DNA from: Microbacterium laevaniformans
Lineage (GTDB): Bacteria; Actinomycetota; Actinomycetes; Actinomycetales; Microbacteriaceae
Direction: 5' to 3'
DNA: 64,000 bases
Assembly (NCBI RefSeq): GCF_016907555.1
Contig: NZ_JAFBCE010000001.1
Span: 1 to 64,000, forward strand
Position 1 is the first letter of the stretch. Each line of letters begins with the position of its first letter. The notes beneath the pieces were generated by a model that saw nothing but the letters and a program-made list of their open reading frames with translations, made no database searches and had not been told where the DNA came from. This document shows positions 16,478 through 26,009 of the stretch, one piece after another. Position numbers and translations under genes: made by a program.

Positions 16478-18814
16478 TCAGCCTACGGGCTCGACGACCG
16501 TAGGTCCGAAGGCGGCCGGCAGTGTCGCCTGCGAGCGCGCCCGCAGCTCCGAGACCGCGACCGTGAACACGTCCTGCACCTCGAGGGCGTTCTCCGCTGT
16601 GTCGGCGGTCGCGTCGGTGACGCCGATGCGCAGTACCGGGTAGCTGCGGCCCTCGCACAGTCCGCGGAACTTCACGTCCTCCTCGCGCGGCACCGAGACG
16701 ATGACGCGGCCGGTCGACTCGCTGAACAGGGCGGTCGCGGCATCCACGCCGTCGCGCTCCATGATCTCGCGCAGCCAGACGCGGGCGCCGACGCCGAAAC
16801 GCGTCACCGCTTCGGCCAGGGCCTGGGCGAGCCCGCCCGACGAGAGGTCGTGGGCGCTGGAGACGAGCTCCTGCTGGGATGCCGCGTGGATGAGCTCCGC
16901 GAGACGCTTCTCCTGGGCGAGGTCGACCGCCGGCGGGCGTCCGCCGAGGTGGCCGTGCACGGTCTCGGCCCACGCCGAGCCGCTCAGATCGGTGGCGGTG
17001 ACGCCCAGGAGGTAGATGTTCTCGCCGGCATCCTGCCAGCCGCTCGGAATGCGGCGGGCGACGTCATCGATGATGCCGAGCACGCCGACGACGGGCGTCG
17101 GGAAGATCGGGGTGTCGCCGGTCTGGTTGTAGAAGCTGACGTTGCCGCCGGTGACCGGGACGCCGAGCTCGAGGCACGCGTCGGCAAGACCGTCGACGGC
17201 CTGGCCGAACTGCCACATGACCTCGGGGTTCTCCGGGCTGCCGAAGTTGAGGCAGTCGGTCACGGCGGTCGGAACGGCGCCCGTGACGGCGACGTTGCGG
17301 TACGCCTCGGCGAGGGCCAGCTGCGCGCCCGCGTAGGGGTCGAGCTGGCAGAAGCGCCCGTTGCAGTCGGTGGCGATGGCGAAGCCCAGGCCGCTCTCCT
17401 CGTCGACGCGGATCATGCCGGCGTCGTCGGGGAAGCTGAGGGCGGTGTTGCCCATGACGTAGTAGTCGTACTGGTTGGTCACCCAGCTCGTGTCGGCGAG
17501 GTTCGGGCTGCCGAGCAGATCGAGGAACTGCGTGCGCAGGGTGGCGGGGTCGTCGGTGCGCGGCAGGGCGGATGCCGAGTCGTCGCGGAGGGCATCGATC
17601 CAGGTCGGGTAGGCCACGGGGCGCTCGTAGACCGGGCCGTCGACCGCGACCGTGGAGGGGTCGACGTCGACGATCTGCTCGCCGTGCCAGAAGATCTGCA
17701 GGCGGCCGTCGCCGGTCACCTCGCCGAGCACGCTGGTCTCGACATCCCATTTGCCGGTCACGGCCAGGAACGCGTCGAGCTTCTCGGGCGCGACGATCGC
17801 CATCATGCGCTCCTGGCTCTCGCTCATGAGGATCTCTTCCGGCGTGAGCGTGGGGTCGCGCAGCAGCACGTTCTCGAGGTCCACGCGCATGCCCGAGCCG
17901 CCGTTGGCGGCCAGCTCGCTCGTGGCGCAGGAGATACCCGCGGCGCCGAGGTCCTGGATCGCCTCGACGAGCTCGTCGCGGTACAGCTCGAGGCAGCACT
18001 CGATGAGCACCTTCTCGGCGAACGGGTCGCCGACCTGCACGGCGGGACGCTTGGTCGGGCCGCCGTCGGCGAAGGTGTCGGACGCGAGGATCGATGCGCC
18101 GCCGATGCCGTCGCCGCCCGTGCGGGCGCCGAAGAGCACGACCTTGTTGCCCGCGCCGGTGGCGTTGGCGAGCTTGATGTCCTCGTGTCGCATGACGCCG
18201 ACCGCGAGGGCGTTGACCAGCGGGTTGCCCTGGTAGACGGCGTCGAACACCGTCTCGCCGCCGATGTTCGGCAGGCCCAGGCAGTTCGCATAGAAGCTGA
18301 TGCCGCTGACCACACCGTGCACGACGCGGGCGGTGTCGGGATTGTCGATCGCGCCGAAACGGAGCTGGTCCATGACGGCCACCGGACGGGCGCCCATCGA
18401 GATGATGTCGCGGACGATGCCGCCCACACCGGTTGCGGCGCCCTGGAACGGCTCGATGTAGCTCGGGTGGTTGTGGCTCTCGACCTTGAAGGTCACCGCC
18501 CAGCCCTCGCCCACGTCGACGACACCCGCGTTCTGGCCCATGCCGACCATGAGCCGCTTCTTCATCTCCTCGGAGACCTTCTGGCCGAAGCGGCGCAGGT
18601 AGATCTTCGACGACTTGTAGGAGCAGTGCTCGCTCCACATCACCGAGTACATCGCCAGCTCGCCGCTGGTGGGACGGCGACCGAGGATCTCCTTGATCTG
18701 CGCGTACTCATCGCTCTTGAGGCCGAGCGCCGCGTACGGCTGCTCCTTCTCCGGCGTCTGGACGGCGTTCTCGACAGTGTCTGCGACCTTGCTGTCGGAT
18801 GCGGGGGTGCTCAC
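16478..18814 (-). CDS. purL: Phosphoribosylformylglycinamidine synthase subunit II
   Basis: A 778-residue large subunit of the three-part FGAM synthase, which uses ATP and ammonia (from PurQ) in the fourth step of purine synthesis. The PurM/PurL signature regions are present ([32 protein letters not shown]). The length fits the small type that needs separate PurS and PurQ, neither of which is in this window. GTG 18814 is chosen because GGAG lies about nine bases upstream; an in-frame TTG at 18829 is the alternative. A TAGACT box about 40 bases upstream is a candidate -10. Confidence 0.96.
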   Translation of the reverse strand: MSTPASDSKVADTVENAVQTPEKEQPYAALGLKSDEYAQIKEILGRRPTSGELAMYSVMWSEHCSYKSSKIYLRRFGQKVSEEMKKRLMVGMGQNAGVVDVGEGWAVTFKVESHNHPSYIEPFQGAATGVGGIVRDIISMGARPVAVMDQLRFGAIDNPDTARVVHGVVSGISFYANCLGLPNIGGETVFDAVYQGNPLVNALAVGVMRHEDIKLANATGAGNKVVLFGARTGGDGIGGASILASDTFADGGPTKRPAVQVGDPFAEKVLIECCLELYRDELVEAIQDLGAAGISCATSELAANGGSGMRVDLENVLLRDPTLTPEEILMSESQERMMAIVAPEKLDAFLAVTGKWDVETSVLGEVTGDGRLQIFWHGEQIVDVDPSTVAVDGPVYERPVAYPTWIDALRDDSASALPRTDDPATLRTQFLDLLGSPNLADTSWVTNQYDYYVMGNTALSFPDDAGMIRVDEESGLGFAIATDCNGRFCQLDPYAGAQLALAEAYRNVAVTGAVPTAVTDCLNFGSPENPEVMWQFGQAVDGLADACLELGVPVTGGNVSFYNQTGDTPIFPTPVVGVLGIIDDVARRIPSGWQDAGENIYLLGVTATDLSGSAWAETVHGHLGGRPPAVDLAQEKRLAELIHAASQQELVSSAHDLSSGGLAQALAEAVTRFGVGARVWLREIMERDGVDAATALFSESTGRVIVSVPREEDVKFRGLCEGRSYPVLRIGVTDATADTAENALEVQDVFTVAVSELRARSQATLPAAFGPTVVEPVG
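16480..16485 (-). promoter_or_regulatory. -10 box of the 44-aa membrane protein gene
   Basis: TAGGCT on the minus strand, inside the purL 3' end and seven bases before ATG 16472. Confidence 0.5.
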
Positions 18815-18903
18815 GCGGCGGGACTCCAAGACTCGGGTGCCGGGGACGGCCTCAGTCTAGCCGGGCGGCCGTCGACCGGGCGGCGCGGGTCGGGCCGTGC
18901 CGT

Positions 18904-19173
18904 TCAGGCCTCGTCGTCGATCACGCCGATGCCGACGGCGTGATGGCTGGGCTCGGCGGCCTGCGGCAGCGTGGGCTCGGTCGGGTGCGGCGCGAGCGGC
19001 TCGTCGGGATGCGGCGCCAGCGGCTCTTCGGGATGCGGCGCCAAGGGCTCCTCGCCCGGCTCCTTCTCCGTGCTCGACGCGGTCAGCTCTTCAGTGTCGG
19101 GCTCGGTCGTCGCGGGCGCGTCTTCGGTTCCCACACCAGGCGTGTTGTCGGGGGATGTGTGCGGGTCGGTCAT
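18904..19173 (-). CDS. Small acidic protein with tandem PLAPHP repeats
   Basis: An 89-residue hydrophilic protein without a membrane segment. ATG 19173 follows a perfect AGGAGG at five-base spacing, which rules out the longer in-frame start 18 bases upstream. The middle is acidic and Thr/Glu-rich (EEPD-type). Three tandem copies of the octad EEPLAPHP, with E/D/T variation, follow at about residues 41-65. Composition predicts disorder. Family not recognised. It sits alone between purL and the VOC gene. Confidence 0.7.
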   Translation of the reverse strand: MTDPHTSPDNTPGVGTEDAPATTEPDTEELTASSTEKEPGEEPLAPHPEEPLAPHPDEPLAPHPTEPTLPQAAEPSHHAVGIGVIDDEA

Positions 19174-19268
19174 GTGGTCCTCCTGCGTCATGACCTCCAC
19201 TGTTCGCCGCCATCGGCGGTGACGCACGGGGGTTGACAAGAGGGCTCGTGGATGTTGCCGCTGCGACG

Positions 19269-19274
19269 TATCCT
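19269..19274 (+). promoter_or_regulatory. -10 box of the VOC-protein gene
   Basis: TATCCT seven bases before ATG 19282; leaderless start implied. No good -35 box is seen. Confidence 0.45.
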
Positions 19275-19281
19275 CGCCCCC

Positions 19282-19677
19282 ATGACCGGACTCACCCCGT
19301 ATCTCTTCTTCGACGGCACGGCTCGCGCGGCCCTCGAGTTCTACCGCGGGGTGTTCGGCGGCGAGCTCGTCCTCGCGACGTTCGGCGATTTCGGGCGCGA
19401 CGACGGGCCCGCCGACCACATCGCGCACGGCATGCTGCAGGGTGCCGTCGAGCTGTTCGCGTCGGATGCCGCTCCCGGCGAGCCGACTCTGGAGCTTCGC
19501 GGCATCCTGTTCTCCCTCTTGGGCACCGCCGAGCCGGCGACGCTCGAGGAGTGGTTCGCGGCGCTCGCCGAGGGCGGCGACGTGCTCGACCCACTCGCGC
19601 TGCGACCCTGGGGCGACCATGACGGTCAGGTGCGCGACCGGTTCGGGGTGGCCTGGCTCATCGGCTACCAGGGATGA
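19282..19677 (+). CDS. VOC family (PhnB/glyoxalase-like) protein
   Basis: A 131-residue protein with the fold signature of vicinal oxygen chelate proteins of the PhnB/3-demethylubiquinone methyltransferase-like group: TPYLFFDGTARAALEFYRGV, then HGMLQGAVELFASD and DRFGVAWLIGYQ. These are dimeric cytoplasmic metal-site folds whose substrates are mostly unknown (glyoxalase, antibiotic resistance or none). The ATG fits both the family's usual N-terminus and the -10 box seven bases upstream. Monocistronic. Confidence 0.85.
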   Translation: MTGLTPYLFFDGTARAALEFYRGVFGGELVLATFGDFGRDDGPADHIAHGMLQGAVELFASDAAPGEPTLELRGILFSLLGTAEPATLEEWFAALAEGGDVLDPLALRPWGDHDGQVRDRFGVAWLIGYQG

Positions 19678-19803
19678 GCGACCCGGTCGCTGCGCGGCGG
19701 AAGGGGATGGTATCCCGAGTCGAACAGACGGTGCCCTCGCGGTCATCGGCGGTTAACCTGCTCGCTTCCGGCCGTCTGCTTCCGACCGCTTTGCTCACCC
19801 TTT

Positions 19804-22800
19804 GTGTCCCTCCACGTACCGTCCTTCCTTCGCACCCATGGGGCCGGAGCGCTCGTCGTCGCTCTGGCCTTCGGAACTCTGACCGCGACCGGAGCGGTTG
19901 CGGCCGAGCAGCCCGCGGCGTGGCCTCTGCTTGTCTCCGAGATCGCGCCTGACAACGCGGGCACCCCCGACCTCGTCGGTGGGAGTACGGGGGATCAGGA
20001 CCAGTTCGAGTTCTTCGAGATCACCAATCTCTCCTCGGCGCCGATCGATGTGCGCGCGGGCGGGTACGCGCTCAGCTACATCTACAACGCGACGGGTTCC
20101 CCCACCGACGTCACCGCCGAGAAGCCCCTCATCGTCACCGAGGCGAGCCCCGTGATCCCCGCGGGCGCGTCCGCCGTGTTCTGGATGCAGTACACCAGCG
20201 GCTCGACGGTGGACAGCACGCGCTTCACCGATGCGCAGTTCCGCGCACACGTGGGAGCCACCGACGAGGTGCCCCTGTTTCACGTGACAGGACAGGCGGG
20301 GATGTCCAACACCGGCACTCGCGGCATCCGCATCGCACGCAACGGCGAGACGGTCACGTGGTCCTCGTACACACGAGACGCGACCGACAAGGGTCGCTCC
20401 ACCCACTTCGGCGTCCCGACGGACGCATCCTCGCGGGGCGCGCTGTCGCTCGGAGACGGCGTGTACACGGCCGGCACCGTGACGGACGCGCAGAGAAAGC
20501 CCGCCGTCATCACCCCGACCGAGCCCACCCCGACCCCCACCCCGACCCCCACGGCCACAGCTCCCACCGTGGGTCCCGGCGCCGCCGGCAACGCGGCCCG
20601 CTACTTCCCGCTCGCGATCACCGAGATCCTCGGCGACAACCCGGGCACCGACCTGTACGAGTACCTCGAGGTCACCAACACGACCGATCAGCCGATCGAT
20701 CTCGACGCGCAGAAGATCGGCATCCGTTACAACACGTCGCAGTGGAACGCCGGCAGCGACCAGCCCGTCTTCCGCCAGGACGGCGACGGCACCACCGCCA
20801 CGGTGATCCCCGCCGGCGGTGTGGCCCTGTTCTGGATGAACTACAAGGAGAGCAGCACGCAGCGCTCGATGAGCATCCAGCAGTTCCGGGATTTCTACAG
20901 CCTCGGCGCCGACGTGCCTGTCTACCGTTTCGGAACCCAGGAGGGCTTCGCCAACGGCGGGAACCGGGGCTTCAGCCTTGTCAAGGACGGCGCCGTGATC
21001 AACCGCGCCTGGGTGGGCGCAGGCAAGATCGACAGCGCAGGCGGGGTCGTGCAGTTCGGCGTGCCCTCGACCATCGGCGGCATCGACGCGGTCGTCATCG
21101 CCGAGAACGCTCCGCGCACCCCCGGTGCGATCACGACCGCTCAGGTCACGAGCGCGCTCACCCGCCCGACCGACGCGGCGTTGACCTCGCCGATCCTGCA
21201 GATCACCGAGCTCGCCCCCGACACCGTGAACGTGCACGGGTCCGACGCCTACGAGTTCGTCGAGGTCTACAACGCCTCCGACGCGCCGGTGAACTTCGGC
21301 GATTACGTCATCAACTACGTCTACACGGACAACTCGCTCAGCGGCCCGGTCTCGCAAGGATCGACGCAGTGGCCGGCGACGCCCGCGAACCCGGTCATCC
21401 AGCCCGGCACGGCATTGGTCCTGTGGGTGAAGAACGGCAACAACACCGCGCTGACAGCCGCTGACTTCAATGCGCAGTTCGGCACGTCACTGGTCTCCGG
21501 CCAGAACCTGATCGAAGTGTCGTCCGGTGGCATGGCCAATGGCGGATCGCGCGGCATCCAGATCTCCACCAACGTCGGCACCGATGTGAGCCGTGCCTAC
21601 TACTTCAGCGACGACCAGACGACGTCCACGACGGCGATCCAGTACGCCTGGAATCCGCAGGGCGCCGCGCCGATCTGGTCTCCCCAGCCCGCCGACGGCA
21701 CGGTCCAGGCGCTGCTGCGCCTCGACACCCCGACGCCCGGGTCCGTCAGCGACGACCAGGTGCGCTCCGGGCTGCGCCCCGCTCCCGCCGCAGGTACCGC
21801 ACCCGTCATCACCGACCTCACCGGCGGCACGGAGACACCCAGTACGCCGGGCCTGGACCTCGGGTTCGACATCACCGACGATCACGAGGTGCGTACCGTC
21901 ACCCTCACTCTCACCGACAACCTGGGTGCGACGATCACGCGCAATCTCACCTTCGGCGCCGCGAACCGCTACCTGTACTCCGTGCCTCAGGTCGACCTGT
22001 TCGGCAAGCGGTGGGTGGAGTACACCCTGACCGCGACCGACGGCTCGCAGACCACGACCCTGGGCCCCGTGCGCGTCACGTTGACGGATGCCGCGACCGA
22101 CCCGGTGCGACTGAACCTCACCGAGGGGCAGTTCGTGTCGGGCCCGGTGCGCGTGCAGGGCACGAGCGACGCCGCACCCGGCGCTCTGGCGCTCAGCGCC
22201 GACGGTGCGGCGCTGGACTCGGCGACCCCGTCGCTGGAGGCCGGGCCGATCTTCGCCTTCGAGGCGACCAACACCGACGCGTTCTTCCGCAACGGCGTCA
22301 AGCTCGGTGACGACGTGCTGAAGATCTTCGACGAGGGCTATTACGAGCGCATCGTCACCGTCGACGCGGCGGTGCCGGTCACCCGTGTGGAGAAGGGCAA
22401 GCCCCTCACCCTCACCGTCACGTCTGGCACCAAGGCCCAGCCCAGCGGCGACCCGAACGAGAACAACGACGACTTCTCTGCGCTGAACTTCCGCCTGGCG
22501 CTGCCCGACGGACGCGTGCTGCGCCCGGTCAGCTGCGCGACCAGCTGGGAGGCCGACGGGGCGGTGACCGCTCCGGCGCCGTACACGTGCGCCACGGGCG
22601 ACAAGCGCGTGAACTTCAGCGACGACGCGCTCGTCTCGATCGATCTCACGTTTGACATCCCGGCCGACGCGTTCGACTCGATCGCCGCCACGTGGGACAC
22701 CACGGAGGTCGGCGACGGTGCCCACACCGTCGCGGCCACCGACGGCGCGGACCGCGTCGCACGGTCGGTGCGGGTCGACAACACCGCGCCCGTCATCACG

Positions 22801-25326
22801 ACGGCCCTCACCGACGGTCGGCTCTACCGAGGTGAGTTCTCGGTCGACGGTTCGGCCGCGGATGCCGGCTCGGGTCTCGACACGCTGACCGCGACACTGG
22901 ACGGCGCCGCGGTCACGCTGCCGCTGACCACCTCGTCGCTGAAGCTCGCCCCGGGCGACCACACGGCCGTCTTCACGGCGCGCGACCACGTCGGCAACAC
23001 CGCCACGCGGACGATAGCCTTCCGCACGGCGGACGAGCGCCCGGGCATCACGCTGCTGGCGCCCTCGGCGGGCGGCACCGTCACGGGCGACAAGGCGACG
23101 CTCTCCGCCACTGCGACCTCGGCCGAGGCCGACGCGCTCGACCTGAGCTTCCGCCGGGGGTACACGTTCACGCCCGCGCAGAGCCAGGTGCACGTGGCAT
23201 CCGGAGCGACGACGACGGCAGCGGCGGGCGACCGCACGGATGCCGTGCCGCTGAGCGCCGACGACCTCGCCACGCTCTCCGTGACCGACGGGGTGGATGT
23301 CGCCGCCACGAGCGACACGGCCTTCCCGTACCAGCTGTTCACGATCGACGTGCCGGCCGATTCCGGCTCGGGCGCGCTCGCCCGCGTCACCTGGCAGGGG
23401 CGCGCCAACGCCGACGCGAAGGTGCTGCTGTACGCCCGCAAGACCGACGGATCGTGGGAGAAGGTCGACCAGTACCTGACGACCGGGGGTGCGGCCACCG
23501 ACTTCACCCTCAATGCGCTCGTCCCCGTCGACACTCACGCCGACGGCGGCACGCTCACCTTCCTCGTGCAGCACTCGGAAGGCTTCGCCGGCACCGCGCG
23601 CTCGAGCCGGACGGATGCCGTGACCGCGTACAACGCGGGGGCCACCCCGCGCGACCAGTACGACTTCACGATCGGCTGGGAGTCGGACACGCAGTACTAC
23701 AACGAGAACCAGGGCTACCTGGCCGGTACCACCGGTGACGACACCTTCTACCAGCACCAGGTCGACATCCACGACTTCCTGCTGAAGCAGCGCGACAGCC
23801 TCAACCTGCAGTACGTCATGCACACCGGCGACATCGTCGACGACTACGTCGCCACCGACCGGGCCGCCGGCAACGACGACCCCGAGTACGAGTGGAAGAA
23901 CGCCGACGCACAGTACAAGCGTTTCGACGAGGCGGGGCTGCCGTACGGCGTCCTCGCCGGGAACCACGACGTGGGCCACGCGGCCGGTGACTACTCGAAC
24001 TTCTCGACGTACTTCGGCGAGAGCCGCTACCGCGGCAACCCCTGGTACGGCGGGTCGTACAAGGACAACCGTGGCCACTACGACCTCATCACGGTCGGCG
24101 GAGTCGACTTCCTGATGCTGTACATGGGCTGGCCCGCGGTCAACAACGCGGCGTCCAACGATCAGGACATCGCGTGGATGAACGCCGTCATCCAGCGCTA
24201 CCCCGAGCGCAAGGTGTGGATCGACCTGCACGAATACATGCTCACCACCGGTGGTCTGGGGCCGATCCCGCAGCGCATCTTCGACGAGGTCGTCAAGGCC
24301 AACCCGAACGTCTTCGCGGTCAGCTCCGGCCACTACCACGACGCGTACACGCGCACCGACGCGATCGACGACAACGGCGACGGCCAGCCCGACCGCACGG
24401 TCTACTCGATGCTGTTCGACTATCAGGGTCTGCAGGAGGGTGGGCTCGGCTACCTGCGTCTGCTGCACTTCGACAACAAGGACGGGCGGATGATCGTCCG
24501 CACCTACTCGCCGTCGCTGGACATGTTCGACTCGCAGGACCCGGCGCTCACGAGCCCCGAGGGCATGCAGGAGTTCACGATCCCCTACTCCGCGATCGGA
24601 CTGAAGACGCAGACCAAGACGCTCGCGACCGACTCGTTCCGGGCCGACATCCTCACCGCCGACGAGGTCGGAAAGGTCGCCCAGGCGCCCTCCGGCTCGG
24701 TCTCCACGGTCGACTGGAAGAGTCTGACGGCGGGCGAGCGCGGATGGTACGTCACGGCCACCGGCCCGCACGGCGGACTGGAGTACTCCGAGGTGCGCAC
24801 CTTCACCGCGGTCACGGGCGGTTCGACCGATCCGGGCGCGGGGGGCGGCACCGGGCAGCCCGGGACGGGCGGTGGCGCTCCGCAGCCGGGCACGGGAGGC
24901 GGCACCGATCTGCCGAGTACCGGCGGCGCTACCCCGGCGGTCGCGCTCGCTCTGTCGCTCGACCGCGTGAGCGCGGGAGCAACCGTGCGCGTGATGGTGC
25001 AGGGGCTCACGCCCGCGGCCTCCTACCGGTTGGTGCTGCATTCGACGCCGGTGCTCCTCGCGACAGTGACCGCCGCCGCGGACGGCTCGATCGACGTGAC
25101 CGTGCTGATACCGCAGTCCATCACGCCCGGAGCGCACACCCTGCAGCTGTCGCGCGCCGACGCTCCCGACACGGTCGTGGCGTCCGCTGCCGTGACGGTC
25201 ACGGCGGCGGGCCTGGCCGCAACCGGTGGACACGGTGACGACCTGGGGGCGGTTCTGGCGGGAGGCATTCTGCTGATGCTCACCGGCCTGGTCGTGGTGA
25301 TGCGGCGTCGCCGTCACGCGCACTGA
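19804..25326 (+). CDS. Giant secreted metallophosphoesterase with cell-surface anchor
   Basis: An 1,840-residue exported protein. The signal peptide is about residues 1-34 (GALVVALAFGTLTATGAVAA). Three lamin-tail-like domains follow (LLVSEIAPDN, FPLAITEILGDN, ILQITELAPD), with a PTPTP linker near residue 240. Then come Ig-like or adhesion domains to about 1,280, and a calcineurin-type metallophosphoesterase at about 1,285-1,600 (IGWESDTQYYNENQGY, MHTGDIVDD, VLAGNHDVGH, SSGHYHDAY). A Gly-rich linker carries an internal LPSTGG near residue 1,702. After one more beta domain, LAATGG (about 1,804), a hydrophobic helix and RRRRHAH form the anchor. GTG 19804 has no clear Shine-Dalgarno. Surface phosphate or nucleotide scavenging is likely but unproven. 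Confidence 0.88.
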   Translation: MSLHVPSFLRTHGAGALVVALAFGTLTATGAVAAEQPAAWPLLVSEIAPDNAGTPDLVGGSTGDQDQFEFFEITNLSSAPIDVRAGGYALSYIYNATGSPTDVTAEKPLIVTEASPVIPAGASAVFWMQYTSGSTVDSTRFTDAQFRAHVGATDEVPLFHVTGQAGMSNTGTRGIRIARNGETVTWSSYTRDATDKGRSTHFGVPTDASSRGALSLGDGVYTAGTVTDAQRKPAVITPTEPTPTPTPTPTATAPTVGPGAAGNAARYFPLAITEILGDNPGTDLYEYLEVTNTTDQPIDLDAQKIGIRYNTSQWNAGSDQPVFRQDGDGTTATVIPAGGVALFWMNYKESSTQRSMSIQQFRDFYSLGADVPVYRFGTQEGFANGGNRGFSLVKDGAVINRAWVGAGKIDSAGGVVQFGVPSTIGGIDAVVIAENAPRTPGAITTAQVTSALTRPTDAALTSPILQITELAPDTVNVHGSDAYEFVEVYNASDAPVNFGDYVINYVYTDNSLSGPVSQGSTQWPATPANPVIQPGTALVLWVKNGNNTALTAADFNAQFGTSLVSGQNLIEVSSGGMANGGSRGIQISTNVGTDVSRAYYFSDDQTTSTTAIQYAWNPQGAAPIWSPQPADGTVQALLRLDTPTPGSVSDDQVRSGLRPAPAAGTAPVITDLTGGTETPSTPGLDLGFDITDDHEVRTVTLTLTDNLGATITRNLTFGAANRYLYSVPQVDLFGKRWVEYTLTATDGSQTTTLGPVRVTLTDAATDPVRLNLTEGQFVSGPVRVQGTSDAAPGALALSADGAALDSATPSLEAGPIFAFEATNTDAFFRNGVKLGDDVLKIFDEGYYERIVTVDAAVPVTRVEKGKPLTLTVTSGTKAQPSGDPNENNDDFSALNFRLALPDGRVLRPVSCATSWEADGAVTAPAPYTCATGDKRVNFSDDALVSIDLTFDIPADAFDSIAATWDTTEVGDGAHTVAATDGADRVARSVRVDNTAPVITTALTDGRLYRGEFSVDGSAADAGSGLDTLTATLDGAAVTLPLTTSSLKLAPGDHTAVFTARDHVGNTATRTIAFRTADERPGITLLAPSAGGTVTGDKATLSATATSAEADALDLSFRRGYTFTPAQSQVHVASGATTTAAAGDRTDAVPLSADDLATLSVTDGVDVAATSDTAFPYQLFTIDVPADSGSGALARVTWQGRANADAKVLLYARKTDGSWEKVDQYLTTGGAATDFTLNALVPVDTHADGGTLTFLVQHSEGFAGTARSSRTDAVTAYNAGATPRDQYDFTIGWESDTQYYNENQGYLAGTTGDDTFYQHQVDIHDFLLKQRDSLNLQYVMHTGDIVDDYVATDRAAGNDDPEYEWKNADAQYKRFDEAGLPYGVLAGNHDVGHAAGDYSNFSTYFGESRYRGNPWYGGSYKDNRGHYDLITVGGVDFLMLYMGWPAVNNAASNDQDIAWMNAVIQRYPERKVWIDLHEYMLTTGGLGPIPQRIFDEVVKANPNVFAVSSGHYHDAYTRTDAIDDNGDGQPDRTVYSMLFDYQGLQEGGLGYLRLLHFDNKDGRMIVRTYSPSLDMFDSQDPALTSPEGMQEFTIPYSAIGLKTQTKTLATDSFRADILTADEVGKVAQAPSGSVSTVDWKSLTAGERGWYVTATGPHGGLEYSEVRTFTAVTGGSTDPGAGGGTGQPGTGGGAPQPGTGGGTDLPSTGGATPAVALALSLDRVSAGATVRVMVQGLTPAASYRLVLHSTPVLLATVTAAADGSIDVTVLIPQSITPGAHTLQLSRADAPDTVVASAAVTVTAAGLAATGGHGDDLGAVLAGGILLMLTGLVVVMRRRRHAH

Positions 25327-25396
25327 TCCCGTCGCCGCAGGGGGGTGCATCCGTTCGCGGGTGCGCCCCCCGCGTCGCGGCGGGGGAGCTCTGACG

Positions 25397-25402
25397 TACG
25401 CT
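25397..25402 (+). promoter_or_regulatory. -10 box of the DksA-type gene
   Basis: TACGCT six bases before ATG 25409, implying a leaderless message. Confidence 0.5.
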
Positions 25403-25408
25403 CGGGGC

Positions 25409-25738
25409 ATGTCCCGTGACGTCCTCTCCGCGCGGCGGCGGGAGCTCAATGCCCTGCTGATGCGGCTCGACACCGATGACGCGGCCGTGCGCGCCGACCG
25501 CTCCGACGCGACGGCCGACGACGAGCACGACCCCGAGGGCTCGACCCTGTCGGGCGAGTGGCAGCGCATCGATGCGCTTCGTCGTTCCGTGCTCGACGAG
25601 CGGGCGGAGGTCGACGCCGCGCTCGCCCGCGTGGATGCCGCGACCTACGGCATCTGCGTCGTCTGCGGGAACGTGATCGCGCCCGGCCGGTTGGAAGCCC
25701 GGCCGATGGCCACCACCTGCATCGCCTGCGCCGCCTGA
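25409..25738 (+). CDS. DksA/TraR-type C4 zinc finger protein
   Basis: A 109-residue protein: an N-terminal helical region (MSRDVLSARRRELNALL) with acidic Asp/Glu-rich residues, then the zinc finger YGICVVCGNVIAPGRLEARP with CxxC, closing with a second CxxC (TTCIACAA). Members of this family bind RNA polymerase through the secondary channel or are small relatives of unknown role. It lacks the full coiled-coil length of E. coli DksA (151 residues). Monocistronic, followed by a hairpin element. Confidence 0.8.
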   Translation: MSRDVLSARRRELNALLMRLDTDDAAVRADRSDATADDEHDPEGSTLSGEWQRIDALRRSVLDERAEVDAALARVDAATYGICVVCGNVIAPGRLEARPMATTCIACAA

Positions 25739-25814
25739 CCCGTAGCCGATCCTGCGCGCCCGAGCGCCCGGCATCCGAGCGCCCGGCATCCGGTCGGACG
25801 CATGACGCGGCGTC

Positions 25815-25894
25815 CCGAACTCCTCCATTCGGCCGGTTCACGGCGGTGTGGAGCGGCCTCAGCCGCAGGATCGGGCCGAGATGGAGGAGTTCGG
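25815..25894. repeat. 80-bp hairpin element
   Basis: Perfect 14-bp arms CCGAACTCCTCCAT (25815-25828) and ATGGAGGAGTTCGG (25881-25894). The stem continues inwards past a one-base bulge with TCGGCC / GGCCGA. It lies between two genes on the same strand, downstream of the zinc finger gene. Just before it, GAGCGCCCGGCATCC is repeated in tandem (about 25762-25791). Confidence 0.8.
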
Positions 25895-25961
25895 CGCGCC
25901 CTCCGCACGCAACGCGGTGGCAGCGCCTGGCCGGGAGGCGCCGGTCGACCCGCCGAGGGTG

Positions 25962-25990
25962 TTGACGCCCGGCATCCTCTGCCCTAATGT
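25962..25990 (+). promoter_or_regulatory. Promoter of the arsR-SRPBCC operon
   Basis: TTGACG (25962-25967), an exact 17-bp spacer and TAATGT (25985-25990). Start of transcription is expected around 25997-25999, which would make ATG 25999 leaderless and exclude the upstream ATG 25987, which lies inside the -10 box. Confidence 0.8.
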
Positions 25991-26009
25991 ACAACCAAAT
26001 GGTTGCACA
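25988..26009. promoter_or_regulatory. ArsR-type operator over the start codon
   Basis: TGTACAACCA and TGGTTGCACA form 10-bp arms (one mismatch) around AA. The site begins inside the -10 box and covers the transcription start and ATG 25999, so bound repressor would block initiation of its own operon. Confidence 0.75.

Noticed and set aside
16850..18943. 697-codon plus-strand frame opposite purL
   Set aside because: Shadow of the strongly conserved purL gene.
20518..20570. Short tandem ACCCCGACC-type repeat
   Set aside because: It encodes a Pro-Thr linker within the surface protein and is not an independent repeat or CRISPR.
21487..25569. 1,360-codon open frame on the minus strand opposite the surface metallophosphoesterase
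   Set aside because: It is antisense to a protein with clear domains, has Arg/Val/Gly/His-rich composition typical of high-GC shadow frames, and shows no motif, signal peptide or ribosome-binding site.
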